Origin: Herbaspirillum frisingense
GTDB lineage: Bacteria > Pseudomonadota > Gammaproteobacteria > Burkholderiales > Burkholderiaceae_D
NCBI GenBank assembly: GCA_009914615.1
Contig: WNDX01000016.1
Coordinates: forward strand, 1-43,695
Direction: 5' to 3'
DNA length: 43,695 nt
The notes under the pieces are model-generated. The model did not search any database, was not told the origin of the DNA, and saw only the letters and a program-made list of their open reading frames with translations. Position numbers and translations under genes: made by a program. How positions within the stretch are numbered: the first letter of the stretch is position 1; each line of letters opens with the position of its first letter. This document shows positions 1-7,556 of this stretch, in pieces.

Positions 1-53
1 GCCTACTTCGACCGGCTTGGGGTACCTCGGCTCTGTTGACCTCAACGACTCGA

Positions 54-127
54 ACCGCCCGGTGCGGACCCGCACGCCGGGTGGTGTGGGAGGGGATCGG
101 CCAGGTTCTGGCCGCCCCTATCCCGAT
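54..127 (+). mobile_element. 3' end of a group II intron (domains V and VI)
   Basis: The sequence folds as the last two domains of a bacterial group II intron. Domain V: bases 54-62 pair with 77-85 (nine pairs, one G-U), a two-base bulge (75-76) follows, then 63-66 pair with 71-74 under a four-base loop. This is the characteristic 9 bp + 2-nt bulge + short-helix geometry. Domain VI: 88-91 pair with 121-124, a bulged A at 120 sits where the branch-point adenosine belongs, the helix continues as 92-95 with 115-118, and 98-104 pair with 108-114. The intron would end near 127 with the usual AY dinucleotide. The intron-encoded reverse transcriptase and domains I-IV would lie left of the window. 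The intron ends just past the 3' end of the DUF296 gene. Confidence 0.62.
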
Positions 128-161
128 TTTGGGGAGTCGTCTGTGGCGATCCGGCTGACGC

Positions 162-1028
162 TTATTGCTCTTCGACCACCAGTTCGAAGCAGATCAGCAC
201 CGGGTTGCGGCCGCGCGCCAGCACGCCTTCGCATACCTTGCCTTCGGGATTGATCAGGCCGATTTCCAGCCGCGCGCGGCCGTCTTCGACTTCGCCCGAG
301 CGGATCAGGATCTCGGTGGCGCGATCTTCCAGCACCCGGCCATCCTCGAAATCGGCGCCGATGATGCTGCCCACGCTGCCGCGCACGATGGCGTCGGCGA
401 TACCATGGGAACGGCAGGCCTGCTCAACCGCCATGGTCAGGTCTTCATCCGGGCGGATGCGCGCCAGCACCACGCGCTTGCCGGACGGGGCGGACGTGGC
501 TTCGTTCAGGCGGGTGGGGTGGAACAGGGTGAAATTGGTTTCCGGATCGTAGCGCGTGGCCATGGTGGCGTCGTGCACGCCCCAGGCGCGCGCCGGGGCG
601 GCCTCGGCCACGATGGTCTTGTCCATCATCAGGTGGCCGCCCTGGCGTTGGCCATCGCGGCCGCGCCAGACGGCGTGGCAGTGCACGAAGGGCTCGCCGT
701 CCTTGCGGCCGTAGGTGGCGCAGGCATATTCGATCACGGCGCCTTCTTCCATCGCATGGGGATCGCTGTAAAAGGCGGCATGCTGGTCGTCCACCGCCAG
801 CGCCGGCATCAGGAAGTGCAGCGGCGCGATGCGCAGGTTTTCGAAGCGCACGGTACCGCCGTCCAGTCCGGCCTTGGCGAGCGGGATACTCATGGCGTCG
901 CGCAGGCTGAGGCCGGCTTCCAGCGTGAACTCCAGACGCATGGCCTCGCCTTCGAGCGTGACGATGCGAACGGGATCGGGCTGGCCGGGATGGGGGACGC
1001 TGCGGGCGAAGGCTGGGCGGGCTGACAT
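162..1028 (-). CDS. PCC/DUF296 two-domain protein
   Basis: A 288-residue protein with two copies of the plant-and-prokaryote-conserved (PCC, DUF296) fold. The first copy (about 20-140) carries the family-typical HCHAVW stretch at 116-121 and GGHLM at 130-134. The second copy (about 165-285) starts around KRVVLARIRP and includes RGSVGSIIGADFEDGR. PCC domains are found in some DNA-binding proteins of plants and as stand-alone bacterial proteins of unknown biochemical function. A purine-rich GGAGA ribosome-binding site lies just before the ATG, which supports the start. The gene stands alone on the minus strand, with an intron end directly beyond its stop. Function is unknown; the family call is fairly secure. 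Confidence 0.8.
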   Translation of the reverse strand: MSARPAFARSVPHPGQPDPVRIVTLEGEAMRLEFTLEAGLSLRDAMSIPLAKAGLDGGTVRFENLRIAPLHFLMPALAVDDQHAAFYSDPHAMEEGAVIEYACATYGRKDGEPFVHCHAVWRGRDGQRQGGHLMMDKTIVAEAAPARAWGVHDATMATRYDPETNFTLFHPTRLNEATSAPSGKRVVLARIRPDEDLTMAVEQACRSHGIADAIVRGSVGSIIGADFEDGRVLEDRATEILIRSGEVEDGRARLEIGLINPEGKVCEGVLARGRNPVLICFELVVEEQ

Positions 1029-1234
1029 AGGGTCTCCTGTGGCGTTGGTCGGTTGGGTGCGGCCGTGGTCGGCCGTCGATGTGTATTCAGTAGACGATGC
1101 CTTGTATTATCGCGTTTTCCCGCCGGGCTTGCCGGTGAATGTTTTTAACCGGTTCAGGCGACCTGCAATACGGTACAAGACCATGCGATCTGCCATCGCT
1201 AGACTCCTCGCTTTCCATCTGAAGAGGAGTTTCA

Positions 1235-1705
1235 ATGAACGTGCAGGAAACCATGGCACAAGCCGGTGCGGCGGCCGCGGCCGCAGCCGAAGATGCGATC
1301 AATACCAAACGCTGCGTGGTCGTGATCGATGCGGCGCTGGCCGGCGGCAAGGCCGCCAATGCCGCGGCGGTGATCGCGCTGACCATCGGGCAGCGCCATC
1401 CGGAACTGGTCGGCGCGCCGCTGGTGGATGCTTCAGGCGCCAGCCATCCGGGCCTGATTCCGATCGGGATCGCGGTGCTGTCGGCGCCCTCGGAGGCCCT
1501 GGCCGGGCTGCGCGCCAAGGCAGTGCAGGCCGGCTGTGACGTGGTGGATTTCCCGGTGCAGGGGCAGCAGACCACGGATTACCAGGCATTCATCGATGCC
1601 GTGGCGCGGGTAAGGGAAGAGGAATTGCGCTATGTCGGCGTGTCGCTGTATGGCCCGAAGAAAACGGTCGGCAAGCTGGTCGGCAATCTCGCCTTGCTGA
1701 AGTAA
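1235..1705 (+). CDS. DUF2000 family protein
   Basis: A 156-residue soluble protein that fits DUF2000, a family related in fold to peptidyl-tRNA hydrolase 2. Visible family features are the opening strand KRCVVVIDAALAGGKAANA (about 25-43), a central segment with GIPI/GIAVLSAP-like character, and the end KTVGKLVGNLALLK. The first 22 residues are alanine-rich and probably flexible. The start is supported by an AAGAGGAG ribosome-binding site about ten bases upstream. It converges on the AraC-type regulator at 1710 with only four bases between stops. The biochemical role of the family is not established. Confidence 0.75.
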   Translation: MNVQETMAQAGAAAAAAAEDAINTKRCVVVIDAALAGGKAANAAAVIALTIGQRHPELVGAPLVDASGASHPGLIPIGIAVLSAPSEALAGLRAKAVQAGCDVVDFPVQGQQTTDYQAFIDAVARVREEELRYVGVSLYGPKKTVGKLVGNLALLK

Positions 1706-1709
1706 GCCC

Positions 1710-2537
1710 TCAGCCGGCGTTCACCGCCGTGCGGTAGGCGCCGGGCGTGAATCCCATGATGCGGCGGAAGCTGCGGTTCATGTGGGCCTGGTCGGTGAAG
1801 CCGCAATCGGCGGCGATCTCGGACAGCGGACGGCCCAGGCGCATCAGCCGTATCGCACGGCGCACGCGCGACTGGCGCTGGAATTCGTGCGGGCTCATGC
1901 CCATGTCGCGGCAAAAGGCACGATATAGCCGGTACACCGGCAGGCCGGATGCGCCGGCCACCTCATCCAGATGCACGCGCTGGTCGAGGCGCTGTTCCAG
2001 GTAATCGCGCGTCAGGGCGACGGCGCGATGTTCCTTCCCTGGCTCGCGTACCACGGGGCCATCCACGGCGTGGCGCTGCATCAGGCGCGCTGCGAATTCC
2101 AGATAATGTTGCTGGCGCAGCAGCACCGGGCCGTCTTCCTGCGAACCCTGATGGACCGCACGGAGCAGGGCGCTGAGGCGGCGGTCGCGCACGATAGGGC
2201 CTTTGACGGCCACGCCGCGCGTCGCTTTTTCATCGCCAACCAGCCTGCGCAGGTGATCCAGATCGACATACATGGTGCGCAATTGCCAGCCGCCTTCGTC
2301 CACCGGCCAGCCGGCATGCGGCTCGTCGGCGTCGATGGCGTAGAGATCGCCGGCGCGCGCGACGAATTCCGTGCCCGGCATGCGGATACGGATCGCGCCT
2401 GCCGTCAGCAGGGCGAAGCAGGCGCTGTCGTGCGTATGCACGTCGTAGGAGAAATCGTGAAAGCGGCCGCGCAACAAGTCGGCGCCGAGGTCATCGGCGC
2501 GCCAGAAGCATGTTTCGGTGCCGGCCGCGGTTGCCAT
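1710..2537 (-). CDS. AraC-family transcriptional regulator (cupin sensor)
   Basis: A 275-residue activator-type regulator. The N-terminal half (about 15-110) is an AraC-binding cupin, with HTHDSACFALLTAG and AGDLYAIDADEPHAG as typical strands. The C-terminal 100 residues form two helix-turn-helix units: VHLDEVAGASGLPVYRLYR, then PLSEIAADCGFTDQAHMNR followed by FRRIMGFTPGAYR, the classic AraC signature end. I chose the ATG at 2537 because longer in-frame extensions run into the YciI-like gene. The gene starts ten bases after that gene's stop, so the two are probably co-transcribed. The effector is not deducible from sequence. Confidence 0.85.
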   Translation of the reverse strand: MATAAGTETCFWRADDLGADLLRGRFHDFSYDVHTHDSACFALLTAGAIRIRMPGTEFVARAGDLYAIDADEPHAGWPVDEGGWQLRTMYVDLDHLRRLVGDEKATRGVAVKGPIVRDRRLSALLRAVHQGSQEDGPVLLRQQHYLEFAARLMQRHAVDGPVVREPGKEHRAVALTRDYLEQRLDQRVHLDEVAGASGLPVYRLYRAFCRDMGMSPHEFQRQSRVRRAIRLMRLGRPLSEIAADCGFTDQAHMNRSFRRIMGFTPGAYRTAVNAG

Positions 2538-2547
2538 GGACAGGCGC

Positions 2548-2844
2548 TCAGAGCGGATCGGGGACCAGTTCGGGAATGCCGACCACGGTGGTCCAGGGCT
2601 TGACCTGCCAGCGCGTGACCAGGCCGTGCAGCACATAGGGATCGTTCCGCGCGAATGTCTCGGCATGCTCGGCCGAGCCCTTGAACAGTAGCAGTCCGCT
2701 TTCCGGCGGATTGCCCACGGCGCCCCCGGCGGCCAGTTCGCCGCGCGCCACGGCTTGCTTGCAGAGCGCCAGGTGCGCGTCCCGATGCGCGGGGCGGCGG
2801 TCGAGATAGTCGGCGACGAAGTCGTACATGAGCAGGTAATTCAT
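2548..2844 (-). CDS. YciI-like protein
   Basis: A 98-residue protein of the YCII/dimeric alpha-beta barrel family. It opens MNYLLMYDFVADYLDRRPAH, carries a GGAVGNPPESGLLLFKG core strand and ends with the FARNDPYVLHGLVTRWQVKPW segment typical of YciI, where Asp and His are the conserved pair. YciI relatives are small cytosolic proteins resembling muconolactone isomerases; most have no proven reaction. It is the first gene of a likely two-gene unit with the AraC regulator downstream. Length matches the family (about 95-100 residues), so it is probably complete. Confidence 0.82.
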   Translation of the reverse strand: MNYLLMYDFVADYLDRRPAHRDAHLALCKQAVARGELAAGGAVGNPPESGLLLFKGSAEHAETFARNDPYVLHGLVTRWQVKPWTTVVGIPELVPDPL

Positions 2845-3133
2845 GGCGGTAGTCCGAGGGCGGAAGAGGGCTGGCACGGTTCCTGAATATAGCACTCGCT
2901 GCGACAAGTCGCTCAGGCCCATCTTTTGCCGCAGGCTTGCTCTTGAGTTTGCGCGTAGCGCTCCCATATCGGACGCCAGACGGAATGTCCTCATGCAGTC
3001 GGTCGGCGCCGAATATGAAATTTTGCTGACGGCAGGAACCATTTGCGCCCGCGATCCGACTGACACTGATAATCGAAGCACACATGCAGCGGCGCTGATG
3101 GCCAAGCGGCATGCGAACAATAAAGACAAGACC

Positions 3134-4030
3134 ATGACACCATCGCCAAACCGCCGCACGCTGCTGATCGCCGGCGGCCTCTCGACCTTGCTGGGCGGCT
3201 GCGCCCTGGTGCGTGAACGCAAGGACAACAGCGCCGAGATCCGCCAGAAACTGACCGAGCTGGAAAAACAATCCGGTGGCCGCCTGGGCCTGATGGCCAT
3301 CGACAATGCCGGTGGCGCCTCGTCCGATCGTATCGGCTATCGCGAGACCGAGCGCTTCCCCTTCTGCAGCACCTTCAAGATCGTCCTGGTCGGCGCCATT
3401 CTCAACCGCAGCCTGGAAGACGGCACACTGTTGCAGCGCCGCGTGCGTTACGGTGCAGGCGACCTGGTGCCGTATTCGCCAGTGACCGAAAAGGCGGTCG
3501 GCGCGGGCATGTCGGTCAGCGGCTTGTGCGCTGCTGCCTTGCAATACAGCGACAATACCGCCGGCAATCTGCTGATCCGCGAATTGGGCGGAATCAAGAT
3601 GGTCAACGAGTACGCGCGCAAGATCGGCGACCAGAGCTTCCGCCTGGATCGCATGGAAACCGAACTCAACAGTGCCGTGCCCGGCGACGAGCGCGACACC
3701 ACCACGCCGCTTGCGATGGCACAGACCGTGCAGGGCCTGACGCTGGGCGAGGCGCTGCCGGAATTGCAACGCCGCATGTTGGTGGACTGGATGCGTGGCA
3801 ATACCACCGGCGGCACCCGCATCCGCTCGGCCATGCCGCGCGACTGGCTGGTCGGCGACAAGACCGGCGGCGGCGATTACGGCACGACCAACGATGTGGC
3901 CGTGATCTGGCCGGGCAGCGAATCGCCGGTGGTGCTGTCGATCTATTTCACTCAGACCGCCAAGGACGCGCCGATGCGCAATGACGTGGTCGCGGCCGCG
4001 GCGCGCATCGTCGCCGAACATTTCATCTGA
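3134..4030 (+). CDS. Class A beta-lactamase, Tat-type lipoprotein
   Basis: A 298-residue serine beta-lactamase that hydrolyses beta-lactam antibiotics in the periplasm. All class A signatures are present with a constant offset of 9 from Ambler numbering: the nucleophile motif STFK at Ser79, SDN at Ser139, the general-base motif ETELN with Glu175, and KTG at Lys243. The segment KTGGGDYGTTND resembles CTX-M and Burkholderia Pen enzymes, but Ambler position 237 is Gly rather than Ser. The N terminus has a twin-arginine stretch (NRRTLLIAGG) followed by a lipobox (LLGGC), suggesting Tat export and lipid anchoring as in Burkholderia Pen enzymes. The start at 3134 places this signal at the N terminus. 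No ampR- or penR-type regulator is adjacent, so it looks like an intrinsic chromosomal gene. Confidence 0.92.
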   Translation: MTPSPNRRTLLIAGGLSTLLGGCALVRERKDNSAEIRQKLTELEKQSGGRLGLMAIDNAGGASSDRIGYRETERFPFCSTFKIVLVGAILNRSLEDGTLLQRRVRYGAGDLVPYSPVTEKAVGAGMSVSGLCAAALQYSDNTAGNLLIRELGGIKMVNEYARKIGDQSFRLDRMETELNSAVPGDERDTTTPLAMAQTVQGLTLGEALPELQRRMLVDWMRGNTTGGTRIRSAMPRDWLVGDKTGGGDYGTTNDVAVIWPGSESPVVLSIYFTQTAKDAPMRNDVVAAAARIVAEHFI

Positions 4031-4126
4031 TCCTCCCGCGCGGAACGTAATCCGCCATTGTTCTTCCAATGCCTGAGCAGCCGCGGCTATCCTGATGCCG
4101 TGGCGATGACCATGACAGGGAGAACG

Positions 4127-5314
4127 ATGAAAACTTTCCATTGCGATAACTGCGGCAAGCAGGTCTTCTTCGAAAACACGGTCTGCGGCAATTGCGGCTG
4201 GATGCTGGGCTATCAGCCCGAATTGCAGGCCATCGCCAGCTTTTCGCCCGTGGAAGACGCCGCGGCGCAGCCCGCGGTGCCACCGGCCGAAGCGGCCGAG
4301 GCGCCGTCGCAGCCGGCCGGGCTGGGCCGCTGGCGCAGCGTCAAGCCCGAGAACGGCGGACGGGTGTTCAAGCAATGCGTGAACTACTGGCGTGAAAACA
4401 TCTGCAACTGGATGATAGACGAGCAGGATCCGCACGAACTCTGCGCCTCCTGTCGCCTGACGCGGGTGATCCCGTCGCTGGAGGATGGCAATAATCGCGT
4501 GCTCTGGAGCCGCCTGGAAACCGCCAAGCGCCGCCTGCTGCATTCGCTGTGGGTCATGCAGCTGCAGCCCGTGCCTAAGGTGGAAGACCAGGAGGCCGGG
4601 TTGGCCTTCGAATTCCTGCAAGACATGCCGCACGGCGAGCGCGTACTCACGGGGCATGCCGACGGCGTGATCACCATCAATATTGCCGAGGCCGATCCGG
4701 CTTACCGCGAAAAGGCGCGCGAGCAGATGGCCGAGCCTTACCGCACGCTGCTGGGGCATTTCCGGCATGAAAGCGGTCATTACTATTTCGACCGCCTGGT
4801 GGCGCCCACCCCGTGGCTGGAACCCTTTCGCGCCTTGTTCGGCGACGAGCGCCAGGATTATGGCGAATGCCTAAAGCGGCATTACGAGAACGGCCCGCAA
4901 GAGAAATGGGAGGAGCGCTTCGTCAGCGCCTACGCCAGCAGCCATCCCTGGGAAGACTGGGCCGAAACCTGGGCGCATTACATGCACATGTTCGACACGC
5001 TGGAAACTGTCTATTCCTGCGGCGTCCAGCTCAGGCCGCGCAATGCGGCCGAACAGAAACTGGTGATCGCCGCGCCGCCGATCGCAGCCGGCTCCTTCGA
5101 CGAACTGGCCAACGAGTGGTTTGCGCTGACTTATGTGCTCAACAGCTTGAATCGCAGCATCGGCATGCCGGATTCCTATCCCTTCACGCTATCGACACCG
5201 GTGCTGGAAAAGCTGCGCTTCGTGCATGACGTGGTCAGCGGGCAGGGCATGCCCACCCAGGCCAACATTCCGGAGCAGGCCGCGCAAGCGCCCGTGCAGC
5301 AGGCGCTTCAATAG
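4127..5314 (+). CDS. Zinc-ribbon putative metallopeptidase
   Basis: A 395-residue cytosolic protein. The first 30 residues form a zinc ribbon with two CxxC knuckles (CDNCG and CGNCG). A linker rich in Ala, Pro and Glu follows, then a second cysteine set (CVNYW, CNW, CASCR) at about 83-110. The catalytic part has HESGH at 214-218, a zincin-type HExxH motif, with EDWAETWAHYMHM further on probably supplying the third metal ligand. This layout matches the putative zinc-binding metallopeptidase family (zinc-ribbon plus Peptidase_Mx type), whose substrates are unknown. A GGGAGAA ribosome-binding site supports ATG 4127. Its last seven bases overlap the convergent SCPU gene. Confidence 0.85.
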   Translation: MKTFHCDNCGKQVFFENTVCGNCGWMLGYQPELQAIASFSPVEDAAAQPAVPPAEAAEAPSQPAGLGRWRSVKPENGGRVFKQCVNYWRENICNWMIDEQDPHELCASCRLTRVIPSLEDGNNRVLWSRLETAKRRLLHSLWVMQLQPVPKVEDQEAGLAFEFLQDMPHGERVLTGHADGVITINIAEADPAYREKAREQMAEPYRTLLGHFRHESGHYYFDRLVAPTPWLEPFRALFGDERQDYGECLKRHYENGPQEKWEERFVSAYASSHPWEDWAETWAHYMHMFDTLETVYSCGVQLRPRNAAEQKLVIAAPPIAAGSFDELANEWFALTYVLNSLNRSIGMPDSYPFTLSTPVLEKLRFVHDVVSGQGMPTQANIPEQAAQAPVQQALQ

Positions 5315-5802
5315 GTGAGGGTAACGGTGACGGTGTCGGAATAGACGTCGGCCTTGGGCGCCTGACCGGCCGGAATGCGGCCATAGACGTTCACGCTTTG
5401 CAGCAGGCCGTTGGCGGTGCCGGCCACCGTATCGCTGCCGATGGCCGAACCCCATGGGCTGGAGCGGGCGGCGTCGCGGTACAGCCCGTAATTCAAGGCG
5501 CCGCCGCTCAGGCCGGTCATCTTGCGCACCGCGGTGGTGGCGCCGGCGCCGCTGCCGGCATCCAGCGCGATGTTGTAGCTAGTGCCGAAGGTGCAGATGA
5601 CGCTGATGCTGCCCGTCTGGTCCAACTGGTTCATATTGTATGAGCCGAAGGCGATGGTCGAGCCGAAGACCAGGCAAAGCGAGACGACGGTGGAGCCGAC
5701 ACTGATCGAACCGGTGCCGATGGCGGCCTGCGACGGCGCACACGGTGTCGTCATCGTCATGGCGAGCGCGAGGCTGAGTATTCTGAAGTGCTGCTTGAGC
5801 AT
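5308..5802 (-). CDS. Spore coat U (SCPU) domain secreted protein
   Basis: A 164-residue exported protein. Residues 1-26 are a signal peptide ending near SQAA. The mature part is a single SCPU/fimbrial-type domain rich in Gly, Ser and Thr, with the two expected cysteines (SLCLVFGS and SVICTFG) and the typical end YSDTVTVTLTY. SCPU proteins are usually subunits of archaic-type chaperone-usher pili encoded beside a chaperone and an usher. None is present here, so this is an orphan. A clear AGGGGA ribosome-binding site precedes ATG 5802, which is preferred over a longer upstream start. The 3' end overlaps the facing metallopeptidase gene by seven bases. Confidence 0.8.
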   Translation of the reverse strand: MLKQHFRILSLALAMTMTTPCAPSQAAIGTGSISVGSTVVSLCLVFGSTIAFGSYNMNQLDQTGSISVICTFGTSYNIALDAGSGAGATTAVRKMTGLSGGALNYGLYRDAARSSPWGSAIGSDTVAGTANGLLQSVNVYGRIPAGQAPKADVYSDTVTVTLTY

Positions 5803-6005
5803 GATCGTTCCCCTGGCCGGTCCGGCGGCGTGTTGACGCCTGTTTCCTGTGTGATGCCCGGTAGTAAGAACTTTAGGAGGCGCCGTGCGGAGCGCTAATC
5901 GGGGTTTCACCTAGAAAAGATGCCATTCCATTCAGGTTTTCCCTGAATATCCATTAAAAGTCACATTCTCGCGACAAATCACGCTGTTTTTGCCGCGCAA
6001 AAACA

Positions 6006-6033
6006 AAACCCGGAAGCGGTGGCTTCCGGGTTT
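6006..6033 (-). terminator. Rho-independent terminator of the MFS gene
   Basis: Bases 6006-6017 (AAACCCGGAAGC) pair perfectly with 6022-6033 around a four-base loop, giving a 12-bp stem. Read on the minus strand, the stem is followed by a T-rich run (TTTTGTTTTT). It lies 25 bases past the stop of the minus-strand transporter at 6059. Confidence 0.85.
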
Positions 6034-6058
6034 CGAATGCAGCGGGACACTGCGCGGT

Positions 6059-7402
6059 TTATTCGTCGCGCGCTTCCAGCGCACGGTTCAGGCTCAACCC
6101 CGCCAGCGAACCGACCGCGCCCGACAACAGATAGAAGCTCACGTAAGCCATGCCGAAGTGCGCCGACAGCCCCAGCGCCACCAGCGGGGCGAAGCCCGCG
6201 CCCACCAGCCAGGCGACGTCCTGGGTCAGCGCCGCGCCGGTGTAGCGGTAGCGGGCCTGGAAGTTGGCGGTCACGGCGCCGGCAGCTTGGCCGTAGGACA
6301 AGCCCAGCAGGGCGAAGCCGATCAGGATGAAGGTGTTCTGACCGGATTCGCCGCCGTTCATCAGCGTCGGCACGAAGGCCGAAAGGATGGCGATCAGCAG
6401 CGCCATGGTGCCCAGCGTGGTGCGGCGGCCGAAGCGGTCAGCGATCAGCCCGGAGGCCAGGATGCCCAGGGCCATGATGGCGCCACCCCAGATCTGCACC
6501 ACCAGGAAGCCGGCCGTTTCACGCAGCGAATACAGCTTGATCCAGGACAGCGGGAACACCGTCACCAGGTGGAACAGGGCATAGCTGGCCAGGGCGGCGA
6601 GGGCGCCGATGATGATGTTGCGTCCTTGCGTCGTGGTCAGCTCGACGATGCCGGCCGGCTCCAGCTCGCGTTCATCCAGCAGCTGCGCGTATTCCGGGGC
6701 GGACACCAGGCGCAGCCGCGCGAACAGCGCAACCACGTTAATGGCGAAAGCCACATAAAAAGGAAAACGCCAGCCCCAATCCAGGAAATCTTCCGTGGTA
6801 AGATTCGCGAGCATATAGGCAAACAGGCTCGCCGCGATCACGAAACCCAGCGGCGCGCCAAGCTGGCCAAGGGCTGCATACCATCCACGCTTGTTCTGAG
6901 GCGCGTTCATGGCCAGCAGCGAAGGCAAGCCGTCCCAGGCCCCGCCCAGCGCAATGCCTTGTCCGACCCGCAGCAGCGAGAGCAGGATAACGGCCCATAT
7001 ACCTATATGATCAAAAGTTGGCAGTAAGGCAATACCCGCCGTTGAAAAACCAAGCAGGAACAGCGCCAGCGTCAGCTTCACTTCCCGTCCGAACGACCGC
7101 TGGATCGCCATGAATATCGCTGTGCCGATAGGTCTGGCCAGGAACGCGAACGCAAAGATCACGAACGCGTAGAGCGTGCCTTCCAGCCTCTGTTCGAAAG
7201 GAAAGAAAATGGCCGGAAACACCAATACTGACGCCAATGCGTACACGAAAAAGTCGAAATACTCGGACGCTCGTCCGATAACGACGCCGACGGCGATCTC
7301 ACCGGGCTCGATGTGTCCGTGATCACGGACTGCGGGGGGGACGTTGGATTGCGGCCGGTACTCGCCGGAACCTTGACCGTTGTGGATGCTGGTGCTTGCC
7401 AT
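6059..7402 (-). CDS. MFS transporter, metabolite:H+ symporter (MHS)-like
   Basis: A 447-residue inner-membrane transporter with about 12 hydrophobic segments. The opening ASEYFDFFVYALASVLVFP resembles the first helix of MHS-type symporters (sugar, proline/betaine and organic-acid transporters). Other major facilitator marks are RPIGTAIF in loop 2-3, a Gly-rich LLRVGQGIALGGAWDG helix 4 and ADRFGRR in the later repeat loop. The substrate cannot be deduced. A GGGAGA ribosome-binding site precedes ATG 7402. It diverges from cyoA with 154 bases between, so both may share a control region. It has its own terminator. Confidence 0.85.
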   Translation of the reverse strand: MASTSIHNGQGSGEYRPQSNVPPAVRDHGHIEPGEIAVGVVIGRASEYFDFFVYALASVLVFPAIFFPFEQRLEGTLYAFVIFAFAFLARPIGTAIFMAIQRSFGREVKLTLALFLLGFSTAGIALLPTFDHIGIWAVILLSLLRVGQGIALGGAWDGLPSLLAMNAPQNKRGWYAALGQLGAPLGFVIAASLFAYMLANLTTEDFLDWGWRFPFYVAFAINVVALFARLRLVSAPEYAQLLDERELEPAGIVELTTTQGRNIIIGALAALASYALFHLVTVFPLSWIKLYSLRETAGFLVVQIWGGAIMALGILASGLIADRFGRRTTLGTMALLIAILSAFVPTLMNGGESGQNTFILIGFALLGLSYGQAAGAVTANFQARYRYTGAALTQDVAWLVGAGFAPLVALGLSAHFGMAYVSFYLLSGAVGSLAGLSLNRALEARDE

Positions 7403-7465
7403 GGCTTTGTCTCCCACTGTTAGAGGTTTAGTCGCAGTACGAAATCCCATCCTGACAGGTGAAAC

Positions 7466-7498
7466 TTGGCAGGGTGGGACAAAACGTCCAATCGCCAA
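7466..7498. promoter_or_regulatory. Possible operator between the MFS gene and cyoA
   Basis: An imperfect nested inverted repeat lies in the short divergent region: TTGGC (7466-7470) with GCCAA (7494-7498), enclosing GGAC (7477-7480) with GTCC (7486-7489). The spacers on the two sides differ by two bases. It could be a regulator site for the oxidase operon or a chance structure; I could not assign it to a known regulator. Confidence 0.25.
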
Positions 7499-7556
7499 CA
7501 CACTTTATTGCCGTTACATTAGCATGCTCTGCTACATACGACTGGACTTTTCCTCC

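Noticed and set aside
2405-4780. A 791-codon open frame on the minus strand across the YciI-like, beta-lactamase and peptidase genes
   Set aside because: It is antisense to genes with clear motifs and its translation is rich in His, Gln, Arg and Ala with no domain. High-GC codon use creates such frames.
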